Positions 50,838 through 60,257 of a stretch of 64,000 nucleotides of DNA are shown here, piece by piece. The translations under genes and the position numbers were made by a program. The DNA is from an uncultured Lachnospiraceae bacterium (GTDB taxonomy: Bacteria; Bacillota; Clostridia; Lachnospirales; Lachnospiraceae), in the NCBI GenBank assembly GCA_910579495.1, contig CAJTVD010000010.1, positions 1 to 64,000 of the forward strand, read 5' to 3'. How positions within the stretch are numbered: position 1 is the stretch's first letter; each line of letters begins with the position of its first letter. The notes beneath the pieces were generated by a model, which was not told where the DNA came from, made no database searches, and worked only from the letters and a program-made list of their open reading frames with translations.

Positions 50838-51755
50838 CTAAAAGTGATTCTGAAATTTCTGGTAATCCTGATAAGTTACAGTGACCCACCCATAATAATA
50901 ATTAAATCCAATCTCCATCCCCACAGGGGTATAGGCAATAATCAGGCTGGTATCATTGGTAAGCAGGTCGGTAATGTCCTGGTCGGTAAACAGGGAAAGA
51001 ACCTCAATCTCCCCATTCTGCTTCTGGCACCTGTTCCTGAAATCAATAGAAAAAGCATCGTCAATGTCAAGTATCTGGGAATTAGTCAGCGCCATATTGT
51101 TTTCCATATCAACATTGGCCGTGATAATATAAGTCTCATAAATCTCATCATTCAAATACCCATATTCCACATAAGCCACGCTTAGAAGCTTCTCGTCCAT
51201 ATAAGTGATATAGCTTTCTGCTTCAAATGTATAGCGCTCCTCCTCCGAAATGCTCTCTGCCACAGAATCCGCATACTCTGTAATCTCTTCCAGTTCCTTT
51301 TGGATCGCATGGTTGATAACAGACAGCTCGGAATCCTCCCTGCCGGAAACCACAGGATAATTTACCTCTACCCACACATTTTCATTTTCCCCTAACTGGC
51401 TGCTGTAATTTTCAAAGGCAACCTGATAAGACAAATCTCTCCGGATAGCGTCGTGGAATTCGTAGTATTCCGGGTTTTCAGAAACGCCACCTCCCGGCGT
51501 TTCCTTTTCATCACCATAACCCTCCTGGGGATCCCCGTAAGAAGGCCCGTTATAGCCATCCAGCCAGCCCTGTGTTCCTTTACCGGCATCCTCTTCCCTG
51601 CGGGCCTTTCCCTCCGCCCTCTCCCTGGAAAAAACCTGAAGCTCCCTTGTAAGCTGGATGGCTCCTATGTAAAAAGACCCCAGCAGTAAAAAACCTGCCC
51701 CCACACTTCCAAGTACCACCCCCGTTATTTTCCCGGGGCTCCATTTTCCTTTCAT
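50838..51755 (-). CDS. RsiV/PdaC-like membrane-anchored protein (DUF3298-type)
   Basis: 305 residues: a short basic start, one membrane helix (ITGVVLGSVGAGFLLLGSFYI), a disordered G/E/P-rich linker of ~70 residues, then an extracellular beta-rich domain (VAFENYSSQLGENENVWVEVNYPVV to the end) that resembles the DUF4163/DUF3298 unit of RsiV anti-sigma factors and PdaC. There is no sigma-factor gene beside it, so an anti-sigma role is unsupported; binding of lysozyme or peptidoglycan is a possibility. The ATG follows GGGAG by eight bases. Confidence 0.6.
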   Translation of the reverse strand: MKGKWSPGKITGVVLGSVGAGFLLLGSFYIGAIQLTRELQVFSRERAEGKARREEDAGKGTQGWLDGYNGPSYGDPQEGYGDEKETPGGGVSENPEYYEFHDAIRRDLSYQVAFENYSSQLGENENVWVEVNYPVVSGREDSELSVINHAIQKELEEITEYADSVAESISEEERYTFEAESYITYMDEKLLSVAYVEYGYLNDEIYETYIITANVDMENNMALTNSQILDIDDAFSIDFRNRCQKQNGEIEVLSLFTDQDITDLLTNDTSLIIAYTPVGMEIGFNYYYGWVTVTYQDYQKFQNHF

Positions 51756-51778
51756 AGGCAACTCTCCCTTAACCCTTC

Positions 51779-51799
51779 GCCGCCGGAGTGCCCGGCGGC
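51779..51799. other. Hairpin between cinA and the RsiV-like gene
   Basis: A perfect 8-bp GC stem (GCCGCCGG/CCGGCGGC) with a five-base loop and no T-run. It may be an mRNA stabilising or pausing element. Confidence 0.4.
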
Positions 51800-51817
51800 A
51801 GTTTCACCAAAGCCCTT

Positions 51818-52327
51818 CTACTGGAAAAGGCAGTCCAGCAACAGCGAAAGCGCTGCCTTTGCAGCCTGCCTCCTGATTTCCATACGGCTTCCATGAAATT
51901 GATTTTCTGTTACGCAGACTTTTCCATTTACATAACAGCCAATATATACCAGCCCCACCGGCTTTTGGGGCGTCCCTCCTTCCGGGCCTGCAATGCCCGT
52001 AACCGCAACCGCCGCCTGTGCCCCCGCTTCCCGGGCCGCCCCCCGGGCCATCTGCTCCGCCACCTGGGCGCTTACCGCCCCCCAGGTCTCTAATGCCTCC
52101 TTTGAAACCCCAAGAAGCTTTCCCTTGGCTTCGTTGGAATAAGTGACGTAGCTTTCCATCAATACATCGGAAACCCCAGGCACATCTACCAGGGCTGAAA
52201 CCACCATGCCGCCGGTGCAGGACTCCGCACAGGCAACCTGCCAGTTTTCCTTCTTCAGTTTCTCCACAATCCTGCCCGGATTGCTGCCAATATCCGTTTG
52301 CCGGGTCCTAGGCTCTTCTGCCGCCAT
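51818..52327 (-). CDS. CinA C-terminal domain / NMN amidohydrolase family
   Basis: 169-residue stand-alone CinA-C domain (PncC type) with CAESCTGGMVVSALVDVPG near 34, SYVTYSNEAKGKLLGVS near 60 and VTGIAGPEGGTPQKPVGLVYIG near 110. In characterised members it hydrolyses nicotinamide mononucleotide to nicotinate mononucleotide. It follows pgsA directly, as in the pgsA-cinA-recA order of Firmicutes, but recA is not found next to it here. Confidence 0.92.
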   Translation of the reverse strand: MAAEEPRTRQTDIGSNPGRIVEKLKKENWQVACAESCTGGMVVSALVDVPGVSDVLMESYVTYSNEAKGKLLGVSKEALETWGAVSAQVAEQMARGAAREAGAQAAVAVTGIAGPEGGTPQKPVGLVYIGCYVNGKVCVTENQFHGSRMEIRRQAAKAALSLLLDCLFQ

Positions 52328-52861
52328 TTATTTCCCTTCTTTCATTACATCCTTATTTTTGGCCAGATAATCGATCAGGGATACTACTGTGAGGACCACT
52401 GCTCCCCAAAGGGCAATCTGCGTAACCACATTCAGGGCAGGAATATCCGCAATTAAAAGGCACACCGCCACCATCTGGAAAGTGGTCTTGAATTTTCCCC
52501 AGTAGCTGGCTGCGATCACCCTGCCATTGTCTGAAGCCACCAGCCGGAAACCGCTGATAATAAATTCCCTGGCTATTATGATTATAACCATCCAGGAAGG
52601 GATCTTATTCAATTCAATCAGGCAGATCAGCGCGGAACATACCAGCAGCTTATCCGCCAGGGGATCCATAAACTTCCCGAAATTTGTCACCAGATGATAT
52701 TTCCTGGCAATCTTTCCGTCCAGCAGGTCCGTCAGGCTGGCAATAATAAATACGGCAAGTGCAATCCACTTATCATAAGGCGTAATGGGGATAAGCAAAA
52801 ACACAATAAAAAAAGGGATCAAAACCACCCGGAACATTGTAAGTTTATTAGGTAAATTCAT
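52328..52861 (-). CDS. pgsA: CDP-diacylglycerol-glycerol-3-phosphate phosphatidyltransferase
   Basis: Makes phosphatidylglycerol phosphate. 177 residues, four to five membrane helices, with the CDP-alcohol phosphotransferase motif D(G)KIARKYHLVTNFGKFMDPLADK near residue 47, all its aspartates present. It lies four bases after rimO and abuts cinA. It uses the products of the GpsA-PlsX-PlsY route encoded elsewhere in the window. Confidence 0.95.
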   Translation of the reverse strand: MNLPNKLTMFRVVLIPFFIVFLLIPITPYDKWIALAVFIIASLTDLLDGKIARKYHLVTNFGKFMDPLADKLLVCSALICLIELNKIPSWMVIIIIAREFIISGFRLVASDNGRVIAASYWGKFKTTFQMVAVCLLIADIPALNVVTQIALWGAVVLTVVSLIDYLAKNKDVMKEGK

Positions 52862-52865
52862 AAAA

Positions 52866-54197
52866 TCATGCCTCCTCTTCCAATTCCCCTATAAGATCGT
52901 AGGCGTTGGAACCTGTGATTGTTACCTCCACAAAATCGCCGCTTAAAAGCTCCCTGGAAGTATTGACGAACAGATAACCGTCCACCCCCGGGGCATCCTT
53001 GTAGGTACGGGCCACGTAAACACCTTCCTCCGGCATCTTTCCCTCAATGATGGCTTTGAGGGTCTTTCCTACCATTCCTCCGGCAGCCTCGAAAGCGATT
53101 TCCTGCTGCAGCCCCATAATTTCGTCCCTGCGCCTTTCCTTTGTCTCCTCCGGGACCTGGCCTGGCATCCCGGCGGCAGGGGTATCCTCCTCCTGGGAAT
53201 AGGTAAACACCCCCAGCCTGTCAAATTCCATCTCATCCACAAAGGCAAGGGTATCCTGATGGTCTTCCTCCGATTCCCCGGGGAAACCTGCTATCAGCGT
53301 AGTGCGCAGGCAAATATCCGGGATCTCCTGGCGCAGCCTTCCTGTTATGTATTTTAACTGCGCGCTGTCTGTTTTCCTCCCCATGCGCTTTAAAACGGCA
53401 TCGCTGCCGCTTTGCACAGGGATATCAAGATAATGGCAGATTTTCTCTTCCTCTTTGATTACCTGTATCAGTTCCTCCGTGATTTCTTCCGGATAGCTGT
53501 AAAGAACCCGCAGCCAGCAAATCCCCTCTATCTGGCAAAGCCTTCTAAGAAGCTCCGGCAGGGCCTTTTTTCCATACAAGTCCACGCCATACAGGGTAGT
53601 CTCCTGGGCTACCAGGATCAGCTCCTTTACGCCCCCTGCCGCCAGTTCCCGGGCTTCCTGCTCCAAGGCTTCCATGGGGACGCTGCGGTAATTTCCCCGC
53701 ACTTGGGGAATCACACAATAGGTACAGTGCTTATCACAGCCCTCTGCTATTTTTAAATAAGCATAATAGCCGCCGGTGGTGACAATACGCTTCTTTCCAA
53801 AAAGCGGTGGAAGATCCAGCGCCTCCATGTGGTTTAGGGGTTTTCCCTCCTGGGCCTTGGTTAGCGCTTGCGCTATCTGGGAGATGGCGGTGGTCCCCAA
53901 AATGGCATCCACCTGGGGAATTTCCTCCTGTATCTCCTCCTGGTAGCGCTGAGCCAGGCAGCCTGTGACGATCAGTGCCTTGATCCTGCCATCCTTGCGA
54001 AGCTCCGCCATTTCCAGTATGGTATTGATGCTCTCTTCCTTTGCATCATTAATAAAGCAACAGGTGTTGACCACCACTGCCTCCGCTTCCCTTTCATCAT
54101 CGGTAAAGCAATGCCCCTGCTCCCTTAAAATCCCCAGCATCACTTCAGAATCAACCAGATTTTTATCGCATCCCAGCGATATGAACAAAATTTTCAT
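52866..54197 (-). CDS. rimO: Ribosomal protein S12 methylthiotransferase RimO
   Basis: Radical SAM enzyme that methylthiolates Asp of S12. 443 residues with an N-terminal UPF0004 domain (SLGCDKNLVDSEVMLG), the radical SAM cluster GCDKHCTYCVIPQVRGNYRS near 154, and a C-terminal TRAM domain. SLGCDKN and the three-cysteine pattern separate RimO from MiaB. The start overlaps the rpoZ stop by four bases. Confidence 0.95.
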   Translation of the reverse strand: MKILFISLGCDKNLVDSEVMLGILREQGHCFTDDEREAEAVVVNTCCFINDAKEESINTILEMAELRKDGRIKALIVTGCLAQRYQEEIQEEIPQVDAILGTTAISQIAQALTKAQEGKPLNHMEALDLPPLFGKKRIVTTGGYYAYLKIAEGCDKHCTYCVIPQVRGNYRSVPMEALEQEARELAAGGVKELILVAQETTLYGVDLYGKKALPELLRRLCQIEGICWLRVLYSYPEEITEELIQVIKEEEKICHYLDIPVQSGSDAVLKRMGRKTDSAQLKYITGRLRQEIPDICLRTTLIAGFPGESEEDHQDTLAFVDEMEFDRLGVFTYSQEEDTPAAGMPGQVPEETKERRRDEIMGLQQEIAFEAAGGMVGKTLKAIIEGKMPEEGVYVARTYKDAPGVDGYLFVNTSRELLSGDFVEVTITGSNAYDLIGELEEEA

Positions 54198-54463
54198 TCT
54201 TCCGTTTCTTTCTCCGGCATTTCGGTTTCCTCATCGGATAAGATTTTAATCTTGCCCTGGTTCAGTTCCTCCACAGCAATGGATAAAGGCTTTGTATCCC
54301 TGTCCCTGATATTCACAAGGGGGTCGTCACCCCCGATAATCTGTCTCGCCCTCTTAGAGGTTGCCATTACAATGGAGTACCTGCTGTTGACCACAGGCGC
54401 TTCCCCCGGTTCAACCTCGCTGTTAACTACCTTCATTAAATCAGAATAAGATGGATGAAGCAT
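54194..54463 (-). CDS. rpoZ: RNA polymerase omega subunit
   Basis: 89-residue omega with SRYSIVMATSKRARQII near 22 and LSIAVEELNQGKIKI near the middle. It stabilises beta-prime in the polymerase. The ATG at 54463 follows AAAGGAG by five bases. It lies between gmk and rimO. Confidence 0.94.
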   Translation of the reverse strand: MLHPSYSDLMKVVNSEVEPGEAPVVNSRYSIVMATSKRARQIIGGDDPLVNIRDRDTKPLSIAVEELNQGKIKILSDEETEMPEKETEE

Positions 54464-54483
54464 TTTTTCTCCTTTCAACTGCC

Positions 54484-55107
54484 TTATTGCAGAGCTTCCA
54501 GCTCTTTTCTCATATTTTCGATAAATTCTTTGTTTCTCCCGGGGGCATCATGGGCTGCCTGTATCAACGAATGCATTTTCCCCACACATTCCTCCAGTTT
54601 GTCGTTGATCACAATAAAGTCATATTGTTCAATGCCTTCCGCCTCTTCCCCAGCGCGGGCAAGCCGCCTGGCAATCACTTCCGGGCTTTCCGTCCCCCGC
54701 CCTACCAGGCGTTTCTTTAATTCGGCGGCGCTGGGGGGCATTACAAACATCAACAGGGCTGTGGGAAATTTTTCCTTTACCTTAAGGGCACCCTGGATCT
54801 CAATCTCAAGAATAACGTCTTTCCCCTTTTCCAGTTGTCTCTCCACATATTCCCTGGGTGTCCCATAATAATTATCGCAGTAGCGGGCATATTCTACCAG
54901 CCCCTCCCGCCGGATTTCCTCTTCAAAAGCCTCATGGGTGACAAAGAAATATTCCTTTCCTTCCGTCTCTCCCAGCCTGGGCGCCCTTGTGGTCATGGAA
55001 ACCGACAACGCATAATGATCATAGGCGCGGACAAGCTCTTTCATCAAGGTGCCTTTTCCCGCCCCTGAAAAACCTGAAACTACAATTAAAATCCCTTTAC
55101 GTCCCAT
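54484..55107 (-). CDS. gmk: Guanylate kinase
   Basis: GMP to GDP phosphorylation. 207 residues: P-loop GFSGAGKGTLM near 11, SVSMTTRAPRLGETEGKEYFFV near 34, and the EIEIQGAL and VMPPS motifs. The start at 55107 gives the family start point; 12 codons upstream would overlap remA more deeply. It overlaps remA by 11 bases. Confidence 0.97.
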   Translation of the reverse strand: MGRKGILIVVSGFSGAGKGTLMKELVRAYDHYALSVSMTTRAPRLGETEGKEYFFVTHEAFEEEIRREGLVEYARYCDNYYGTPREYVERQLEKGKDVILEIEIQGALKVKEKFPTALLMFVMPPSAAELKKRLVGRGTESPEVIARRLARAGEEAEGIEQYDFIVINDKLEECVGKMHSLIQAAHDAPGRNKEFIENMRKELEALQ

Positions 55108-55357
55108 CTTCTTCCCTGCTTTCTGCCTGTGCTCTCTGGGCAATGGTTTCAGGTAGAAGCGCTGAGAGCACCAACTGGCTGCTTTCCATTACAAGCACGG
55201 CTTTTGTTTTTCTCCCCTGGGTAGCGTCAATTGCGGTCCCCTCTTCCTTTGCCTTTTGCACCAGGCGCTTTACCGGTGCGGAATCAGGACTTACAATGGC
55301 GATGATTTTGGCAGAATTTACGATATTGCCAAACCCGATATGAATCAGTTTTCCCAT
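55097..55357 (-). CDS. remA: DUF370 regulator RemA
   Basis: 86 residues, beginning MGKLIHIGFGNIVNSAKIIAIVSPDSAPVKR. In B. subtilis RemA is a DNA-binding activator of biofilm matrix and osmoprotection genes. It is between yicC and gmk, the conserved yloC-remA-gmk-rpoZ order. Confidence 0.94.
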   Translation of the reverse strand: MGKLIHIGFGNIVNSAKIIAIVSPDSAPVKRLVQKAKEEGTAIDATQGRKTKAVLVMESSQLVLSALLPETIAQRAQAESREEDGT

Positions 55358-55372
55358 AAACGTTAACCCTGT

Positions 55373-56251
55373 TTACTCTATATTCTGAATCTGTTCCCTT
55401 ACTTTCTCAATTTCTGTCTTCAGTTCTATGGCATGGCTTGATATTTCAAGGTCTGTGGACTTGGACAGGATGGTATTGGCCTCCCTGTTCATCTCCTGGG
55501 CGATAAAGTCCAGCTTGCGCCCGATACTGCCCCCCTTAAGAAGAGCCTCTTTGGTGGTCTGGATATGGCTTTTTAAACGCACCAGTTCCTCATCCACACA
55601 TACCCTGTCCGCAAAAACCGTAACCTCCATCAATAGCCTGTTCTCGTCTATCCTGGTATCTTCCAAAAGCTCCCTGACCTTTTCCCGGAGCTTTTGCCTG
55701 TATTCTGCAACAATAAGCGGAGAACGCTGGGTAATGGAATCCACATGGGCAAGCATCCCCTCCAGCTTTTCCAAAAGATCCTTGCGCAGATGCTCCCCTT
55801 CCCTGGCCCTGGTTTCCACAACCCCTTCCACAGCACCCTTTATGGCTTTTTCCAGAAGATCCCACAGCGCCTTCTCGTCAACGCCCCCTTCCTCCATGGT
55901 AAAAACCTCCGGGAACCTGGCCAGGGTGGACACCTTTACATCGTTTTCAATGGAAAAATCCTCCCCCATCCGGCCCAGGTATTCCATATACGCCGCCGCC
56001 AGCTCTTTGTTATATTTTACGCAGACATTGGTTTCCGAATAATCCTCATAGGTGATAAATATATCTACCTTTCCTCTTTGGATATCATTTTTAAGCCCGC
56101 TCCTGATAGCCGCTTCAAAATAGTTCAGTTTCTTAGGCATCTTGATGTTCACATCCAGGTACCGGTGGTTCACTGACTTCATTTCCACAGTAATCCTGCC
56201 TTCGGCCTCCTGTACCTCACATCTGCCAAAACCTGTCATGCTCCTGATCAT
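55373..56251 (-). CDS. YicC/YloC family endoribonuclease-like protein
   Basis: 292 residues with the N-terminal YicC motif SMTGFGRCEVQEAEG, a central KSVNHRYLDVNIKMPKKL and the C-terminal DUF1732 (GRKLDFIAQEMNREANTILSKS). Family members act in RNA decay, with nuclease activity shown for YicC and YloC. It begins the yicC-remA-gmk-rpoZ-rimO-pgsA-cinA run and diverges from the AAA-ATPase gene. Confidence 0.94.
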   Translation of the reverse strand: MIRSMTGFGRCEVQEAEGRITVEMKSVNHRYLDVNIKMPKKLNYFEAAIRSGLKNDIQRGKVDIFITYEDYSETNVCVKYNKELAAAYMEYLGRMGEDFSIENDVKVSTLARFPEVFTMEEGGVDEKALWDLLEKAIKGAVEGVVETRAREGEHLRKDLLEKLEGMLAHVDSITQRSPLIVAEYRQKLREKVRELLEDTRIDENRLLMEVTVFADRVCVDEELVRLKSHIQTTKEALLKGGSIGRKLDFIAQEMNREANTILSKSTDLEISSHAIELKTEIEKVREQIQNIE

Positions 56252-56431
56252 GGCATTCCTCCTGCTTTTGCAGCCCCTGTCTGTTTTTTATTTCTATTGC
56301 ATACTGGTTTTTATTATAGGCGAAGCATGGAAAAACGTCAAGGATTTCCGTGACAGAAAACGGGATATGCTTGCGAAAGCCCTATGCCTGTGTTAGGATA
56401 AAAGAAAAATCCATTTGAAAGCAGACAGGCC

Positions 56432-58042
56432 ATGAGAAGAAAATTTAATACCACAGGGTTATGCGTGCCGGACAAACATTATATGGTGGATTTAGGCAGC
56501 CGGCTGGAAGAAATCAAAGCCCTGGTGGCGGACGGGGCATACTTCACCATCAACCGGGCAAGGCAATACGGAAAAACTACCATATTAAATGCGCTGGCAA
56601 ATTACCTGTCAAAGGAATATCTGGTGGTCAGCATGGACTTCCAGGCAATCGGGAATGACTCCTTCCAAAATGAAGCAGCCTTTTCCAGGGCTTTTGCTGT
56701 CCTTTTTTTGAAGGAAATGGCTTTCTTTGAGGACACCCTTTCAGAACAGGAAAAAAGCGCCCTTGCACAGATACAGGATATTGCTTCCGGGCAGGGGAAA
56801 GAAGTTTTGCTCATTGACCTGTTCAGCAGCCTGATGATATTCTGCAAACATTCTTCCCTGCCAATCCTGCTGATGATAGATGAAGTAGACAGCGCTGCCA
56901 ATAACCAGGTCTTTTTAGATTTTCTGGCCCAATTGCGGAATTATTACCTGGACCGGGAAAAAAAGAAAATAAAGACATTCCAGTCAGTCATTCTGGCTGG
57001 CGTCTATGATGTAAAAAACCTGAAACGGAAAATACGCCCAGAAGAAGGCCGGAAGTTTAACAGCCCTTGGAATATTGCTGCGGATTTTAAGGTCAGTATG
57101 AGCTTTACCAAATATGATATTGCCGGAATGTTAAGAGAATATGAGTCAGACCACCATACCGGAATGCCTGTGGAGGATATGGCGGGTTTACTTTATGATT
57201 ACACCTCTGGCTATCCCTTCCTGGTATCCAGGCTGTGCAAGCTTATGGATGAACATGTCAGCCGGATGGGAAACTTTCCTGGCCTGAAATCCGTCTGGAC
57301 AAAGAACGGCTTTTTTGAAGCGGAACGAATGCTTCTGGCTGAGAAAAATACACTTTTTGAATCATTCACAGGAAAACTCCTGGATTATCCGGAATTGAAC
57401 CACATGTTGAAAAACATTTTATTTACAGGCTCACAAATCATTTATAACGCCGACCAGCCGGATATTGATATGGCTTCTATGTTAGGGTTTATTATAAATA
57501 AAAATGGCCTTGTGGCAATGGCAAACCGTATTTTTGAAACCAGGCTGTATAATTTATTCCTGTCTGAGGCTTCCTTGCTTACCACCCCCCTTTATCAGGA
57601 ATCCCAGAAGCACAAAAGCCAGTTTATCGCAGACGGCAACCTGGATATGCGGAGGATCCTTGAAAAGTTTGTAGAACATTTTCATGATATTTACAGGGAA
57701 AACTGTGAATCCTTTATAGAAAAAGACGGCCGGAAACTGTTTTTACTGTATCTGCGCCCTATCATCAACGGGACAGGCAACTATTATATCGAGGCGCAAA
57801 CCAGGGATTTAACCCGCACTGACGTAATTGTGGATTACCGCGGCAAGCAATACATTATTGAAATGAAAATATGGCATGGGGAGGAATACCACAAACGGGG
57901 CGAGCGGCAGCTTGCCGGATATTTAGATGCCTACCATGCTTCAACAGGATATCTGCTGAGCTTTTGCTTTAACAAAAAGAAAGAAACCGGCATAAAAGAA
58001 ATAATTGTAGGGGATAAGATTCTGGTGGAAGCCGTAGTTTAA
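56432..58042 (+). CDS. AAA-ATPase-like protein with PD-(D/E)XK nuclease-like C terminus
   Basis: 536 residues. The N-terminal AAA-ATPase_like domain (PF09820 type) has the P-loop RARQYGKTTIL near residue 43 and Walker B ILLMIDEVDSAA near 145. The C-terminal DUF1703-like domain has DVIVDYRGKQYIIEMKIWHG near 480, giving D, E-x-K of a PD-(D/E)XK nuclease, then GERQLAGYLDAY. This large, often multicopy family in anaerobes has no assigned role; defence or mobile-element origin has been proposed by analogy. The gene has its own orientation and an ordinary composition. Confidence 0.82.
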   Translation: MRRKFNTTGLCVPDKHYMVDLGSRLEEIKALVADGAYFTINRARQYGKTTILNALANYLSKEYLVVSMDFQAIGNDSFQNEAAFSRAFAVLFLKEMAFFEDTLSEQEKSALAQIQDIASGQGKEVLLIDLFSSLMIFCKHSSLPILLMIDEVDSAANNQVFLDFLAQLRNYYLDREKKKIKTFQSVILAGVYDVKNLKRKIRPEEGRKFNSPWNIAADFKVSMSFTKYDIAGMLREYESDHHTGMPVEDMAGLLYDYTSGYPFLVSRLCKLMDEHVSRMGNFPGLKSVWTKNGFFEAERMLLAEKNTLFESFTGKLLDYPELNHMLKNILFTGSQIIYNADQPDIDMASMLGFIINKNGLVAMANRIFETRLYNLFLSEASLLTTPLYQESQKHKSQFIADGNLDMRRILEKFVEHFHDIYRENCESFIEKDGRKLFLLYLRPIINGTGNYYIEAQTRDLTRTDVIVDYRGKQYIIEMKIWHGEEYHKRGERQLAGYLDAYHASTGYLLSFCFNKKKETGIKEIIVGDKILVEAVV

Positions 58043-58092
58043 CACAAACCACCAAAAAGACATCATGGCTACGGCGCAGAAAGGAGCACGAA

Positions 58093-59850
58093 ATGGCATT
58101 TGACGGAATTACGATTGCAGCGGTTGTAAAGGAATTAAAGGACACCCTATGCGGCGGGAGGATCTACAAAATTGCCCAGCCTGAAAACGATGAATTGCTG
58201 CTTACCATAAAGACAAACGGCGGCGGGCAAAAAAGGCTCTTGATTTCCGCAGGGGCTGCCCTTCCCCTGATTTACCTGACAGAGGAAAACAAAAAAAGCC
58301 CTATGACCGCCCCCGGTTTTTGTATGCTTTTAAGAAAGCACCTGCAAAACGGCAGGATTACGGATATCACCCAGCCAGGCCTTGAGCGGGCCGTGCAGCT
58401 CCATATAGAGCACTTAAATGAAATGGGCGACCTTTGCCGTAAAAAGCTGGTTGTGGAAATCATGGGCAAACACAGCAATATTATCTTTGTCAATGATGAG
58501 GATATGGTCATTGACAGCATCAAACACATTTCCGGCATGGTAAGCTCTGTCAGGGAGGTGCTCCCTGGCCGGGACTATTTTATCCCTATGACCCAGGATA
58601 AGAGGGATCCCCTGTGCCTGGATTTCGTCTCGTTCCAGAGGGAAATGACCTGGAAAAACATGCCCCTTTATAAAGCGCTCTATGGCACATATACCGGGAT
58701 TTCCCCGGTGCTTGCCCAGGAAATCTGTTACAGGAGCAAAATTGACGGGGATATCTCCACTTCCTTTTTTACCCTGGAGGCAGAAGGGAAGGATGCCCTC
58801 TGCCGGCTTTATGAAACCTTTGCACATATTATGGGCCAGGTAAAGGCGGGAAGCTTCCAGCCTGTTATCGCTTACCAAAAGGGGCTGCCTGTGGAATATG
58901 CTGCCCTGCCCCTTACTATTTATGAAAATGGGGAGAGCCGGGCGTTTACTTCCATCAGCAATCTGTTAGAACAATATTATGCGGAAAAAAGCGCCATTAC
59001 CCGCATCCGCCAGAAGTCCTCTGACCTGCGCCGGATTGTACAGACAGCCCTGGAACGGAACATAAAAAAATATGACCTGCAGCTGCGGCAAATGCAGGAT
59101 ACGGAAAAAAGGGATAAATACCGGATTTACGGGGAACTTCTTAATACCTATGGGTATGAAGCGGCTCCCGGCGCAAAATCCCTGGACGCCCTTAATTATT
59201 ACACGGATGAAATGGTCACCATCCCCCTGGATCCCCTGATGTCCCCCTCAGAAAACGCCAAAAAATATTTTGACAAATACGGGAAGCTAAAGCGCACATG
59301 GGAAGCCCTCCAGGATCTCACTGCCCAGGTAAAGGAGGAAATTGACCATCTGGAATCCATCCAGACAGCCCTGGATATTGCCCTGGCGGAGGAAGACTTG
59401 GCCCAGATCAAGGAAGAGTTAATCGAAAGCGGCTATATCCGCCGGAAGGGAGGGGGCAAGAAAGTGAAATTCACCAGCCGGCCTTTCCACTACCAGAACA
59501 AAGACGGGTTCCATATTTATGTAGGCAAAAATAATTTCCAGAATGATGAGCTTACCTTTAAGTTTGCCTCCGGCAATGACTGGTGGTTCCACACCAAAGG
59601 GATTCCCGGCTCCCATGTAGTGGTAAAATCCGGCAATAACACGCCTCCTGACAGCGTCTTTGAGGACGCTGCAAGGCTGGCCGCCTATTATTCCAAAGCA
59701 AGGGGTCAAGACAAGGTGGAAATAGACTATACCGAAAAAAAGAATGTTAAAAAACCCGGGGCAGGCAAACCTGGATTTGTAGTATATTATACCAACTATT
59801 CAATGATGATAGATTCGGACATTTCAGGGCTTACGCTGTTGGAGGGATAA
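58093..59850 (+). CDS. rqcH: Ribosome quality control protein RqcH (NFACT family)
   Basis: 585 residues. The NFACT-N domain starts MAFDGITIAAVVKELKDTLCGGRIYKI with EIMGKHSNIIFVN near 120, a coiled coil follows near 310-450, and the NFACT-R domain has FHIYVGKNNFQNDELTF and DWWFHTKGIPGSHVV near 500-530. RqcH binds obstructed 50S subunits and adds alanine tails to stalled chains. An ATG with GGAG eight bases upstream is the start. Formerly called fibronectin-binding protein. Confidence 0.94.
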   Translation: MAFDGITIAAVVKELKDTLCGGRIYKIAQPENDELLLTIKTNGGGQKRLLISAGAALPLIYLTEENKKSPMTAPGFCMLLRKHLQNGRITDITQPGLERAVQLHIEHLNEMGDLCRKKLVVEIMGKHSNIIFVNDEDMVIDSIKHISGMVSSVREVLPGRDYFIPMTQDKRDPLCLDFVSFQREMTWKNMPLYKALYGTYTGISPVLAQEICYRSKIDGDISTSFFTLEAEGKDALCRLYETFAHIMGQVKAGSFQPVIAYQKGLPVEYAALPLTIYENGESRAFTSISNLLEQYYAEKSAITRIRQKSSDLRRIVQTALERNIKKYDLQLRQMQDTEKRDKYRIYGELLNTYGYEAAPGAKSLDALNYYTDEMVTIPLDPLMSPSENAKKYFDKYGKLKRTWEALQDLTAQVKEEIDHLESIQTALDIALAEEDLAQIKEELIESGYIRRKGGGKKVKFTSRPFHYQNKDGFHIYVGKNNFQNDELTFKFASGNDWWFHTKGIPGSHVVVKSGNNTPPDSVFEDAARLAAYYSKARGQDKVEIDYTEKKNVKKPGAGKPGFVVYYTNYSMMIDSDISGLTLLEG

Positions 59851-59880
59851 GGCAGGAGCCATGGCCAAAAACGGGTTAAA

Positions 59881-59909
59881 ACAAGGCAGGGAAAATCTCC
59901 CTGCCTTGT
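59881..59909. terminator. Strong hairpin terminator between rqcH and coat genes
   Basis: A perfect 12-bp stem (ACAAGGCAGGGA with TCCCTGCCTTGT, five-base loop). On the minus strand it is followed by TTTT, so it should end the coat-protein transcript and may also stop rqcH. Confidence 0.8.
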
Positions 59910-59960
59910 AATGCCAATCCCTCTTATCCCGGCTTCGCCGGATGGTTCCCCATCCTTTAA

Positions 59961-60221
59961 TTAAAGTACGCTGCTGGTAAACAGGCTCTTCACATGGTCA
60001 ACCTCTTCCTGGGTTGCTTTAGCCGCCGGCACATAGTAGGATTTTTCTCTTGCAATCTTATAAAGTTCTTCCTGGGACTTCTCACAGGAATTCCTGAACT
60101 GTTTCAGGGTCTGTTTCAGCTCCTGGTTTTCTGTCTGGGCGATCATTTCGCCGAAACGTACCAATTCCCCGTTTATCCCCGTTAAAGTATCCGCAACCAT
60201 AGTCTTTTCATTCATCTGCAT
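59961..60221 (-). CDS. Coat_F-like spore coat protein
   Basis: 86-residue helical protein with MVADTLTGINGELVRFGEMIAQTENQELKQTLKQFRNSCE and a YYVPAAKA segment, the pattern of CotF-like (Coat_F) proteins in Clostridia. It probably associates with spores, although some Coat_F proteins bind other things. AGGAGG lies eight bases before the ATG. It follows a smaller similar gene by 36 bases. Confidence 0.75.
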   Translation of the reverse strand: MQMNEKTMVADTLTGINGELVRFGEMIAQTENQELKQTLKQFRNSCEKSQEELYKIAREKSYYVPAAKATQEEVDHVKSLFTSSVL

Positions 60222-60257
60222 CTTCCGCTACCTCCTGATATCTAATTCCACATCTGC

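Noticed and set aside
50838..51755. Anti-sigma factor assignment for the RsiV-like protein
   Set aside because: No sigma-factor gene is adjacent and the N-terminal cytosolic part is too short to hold an anti-sigma domain.
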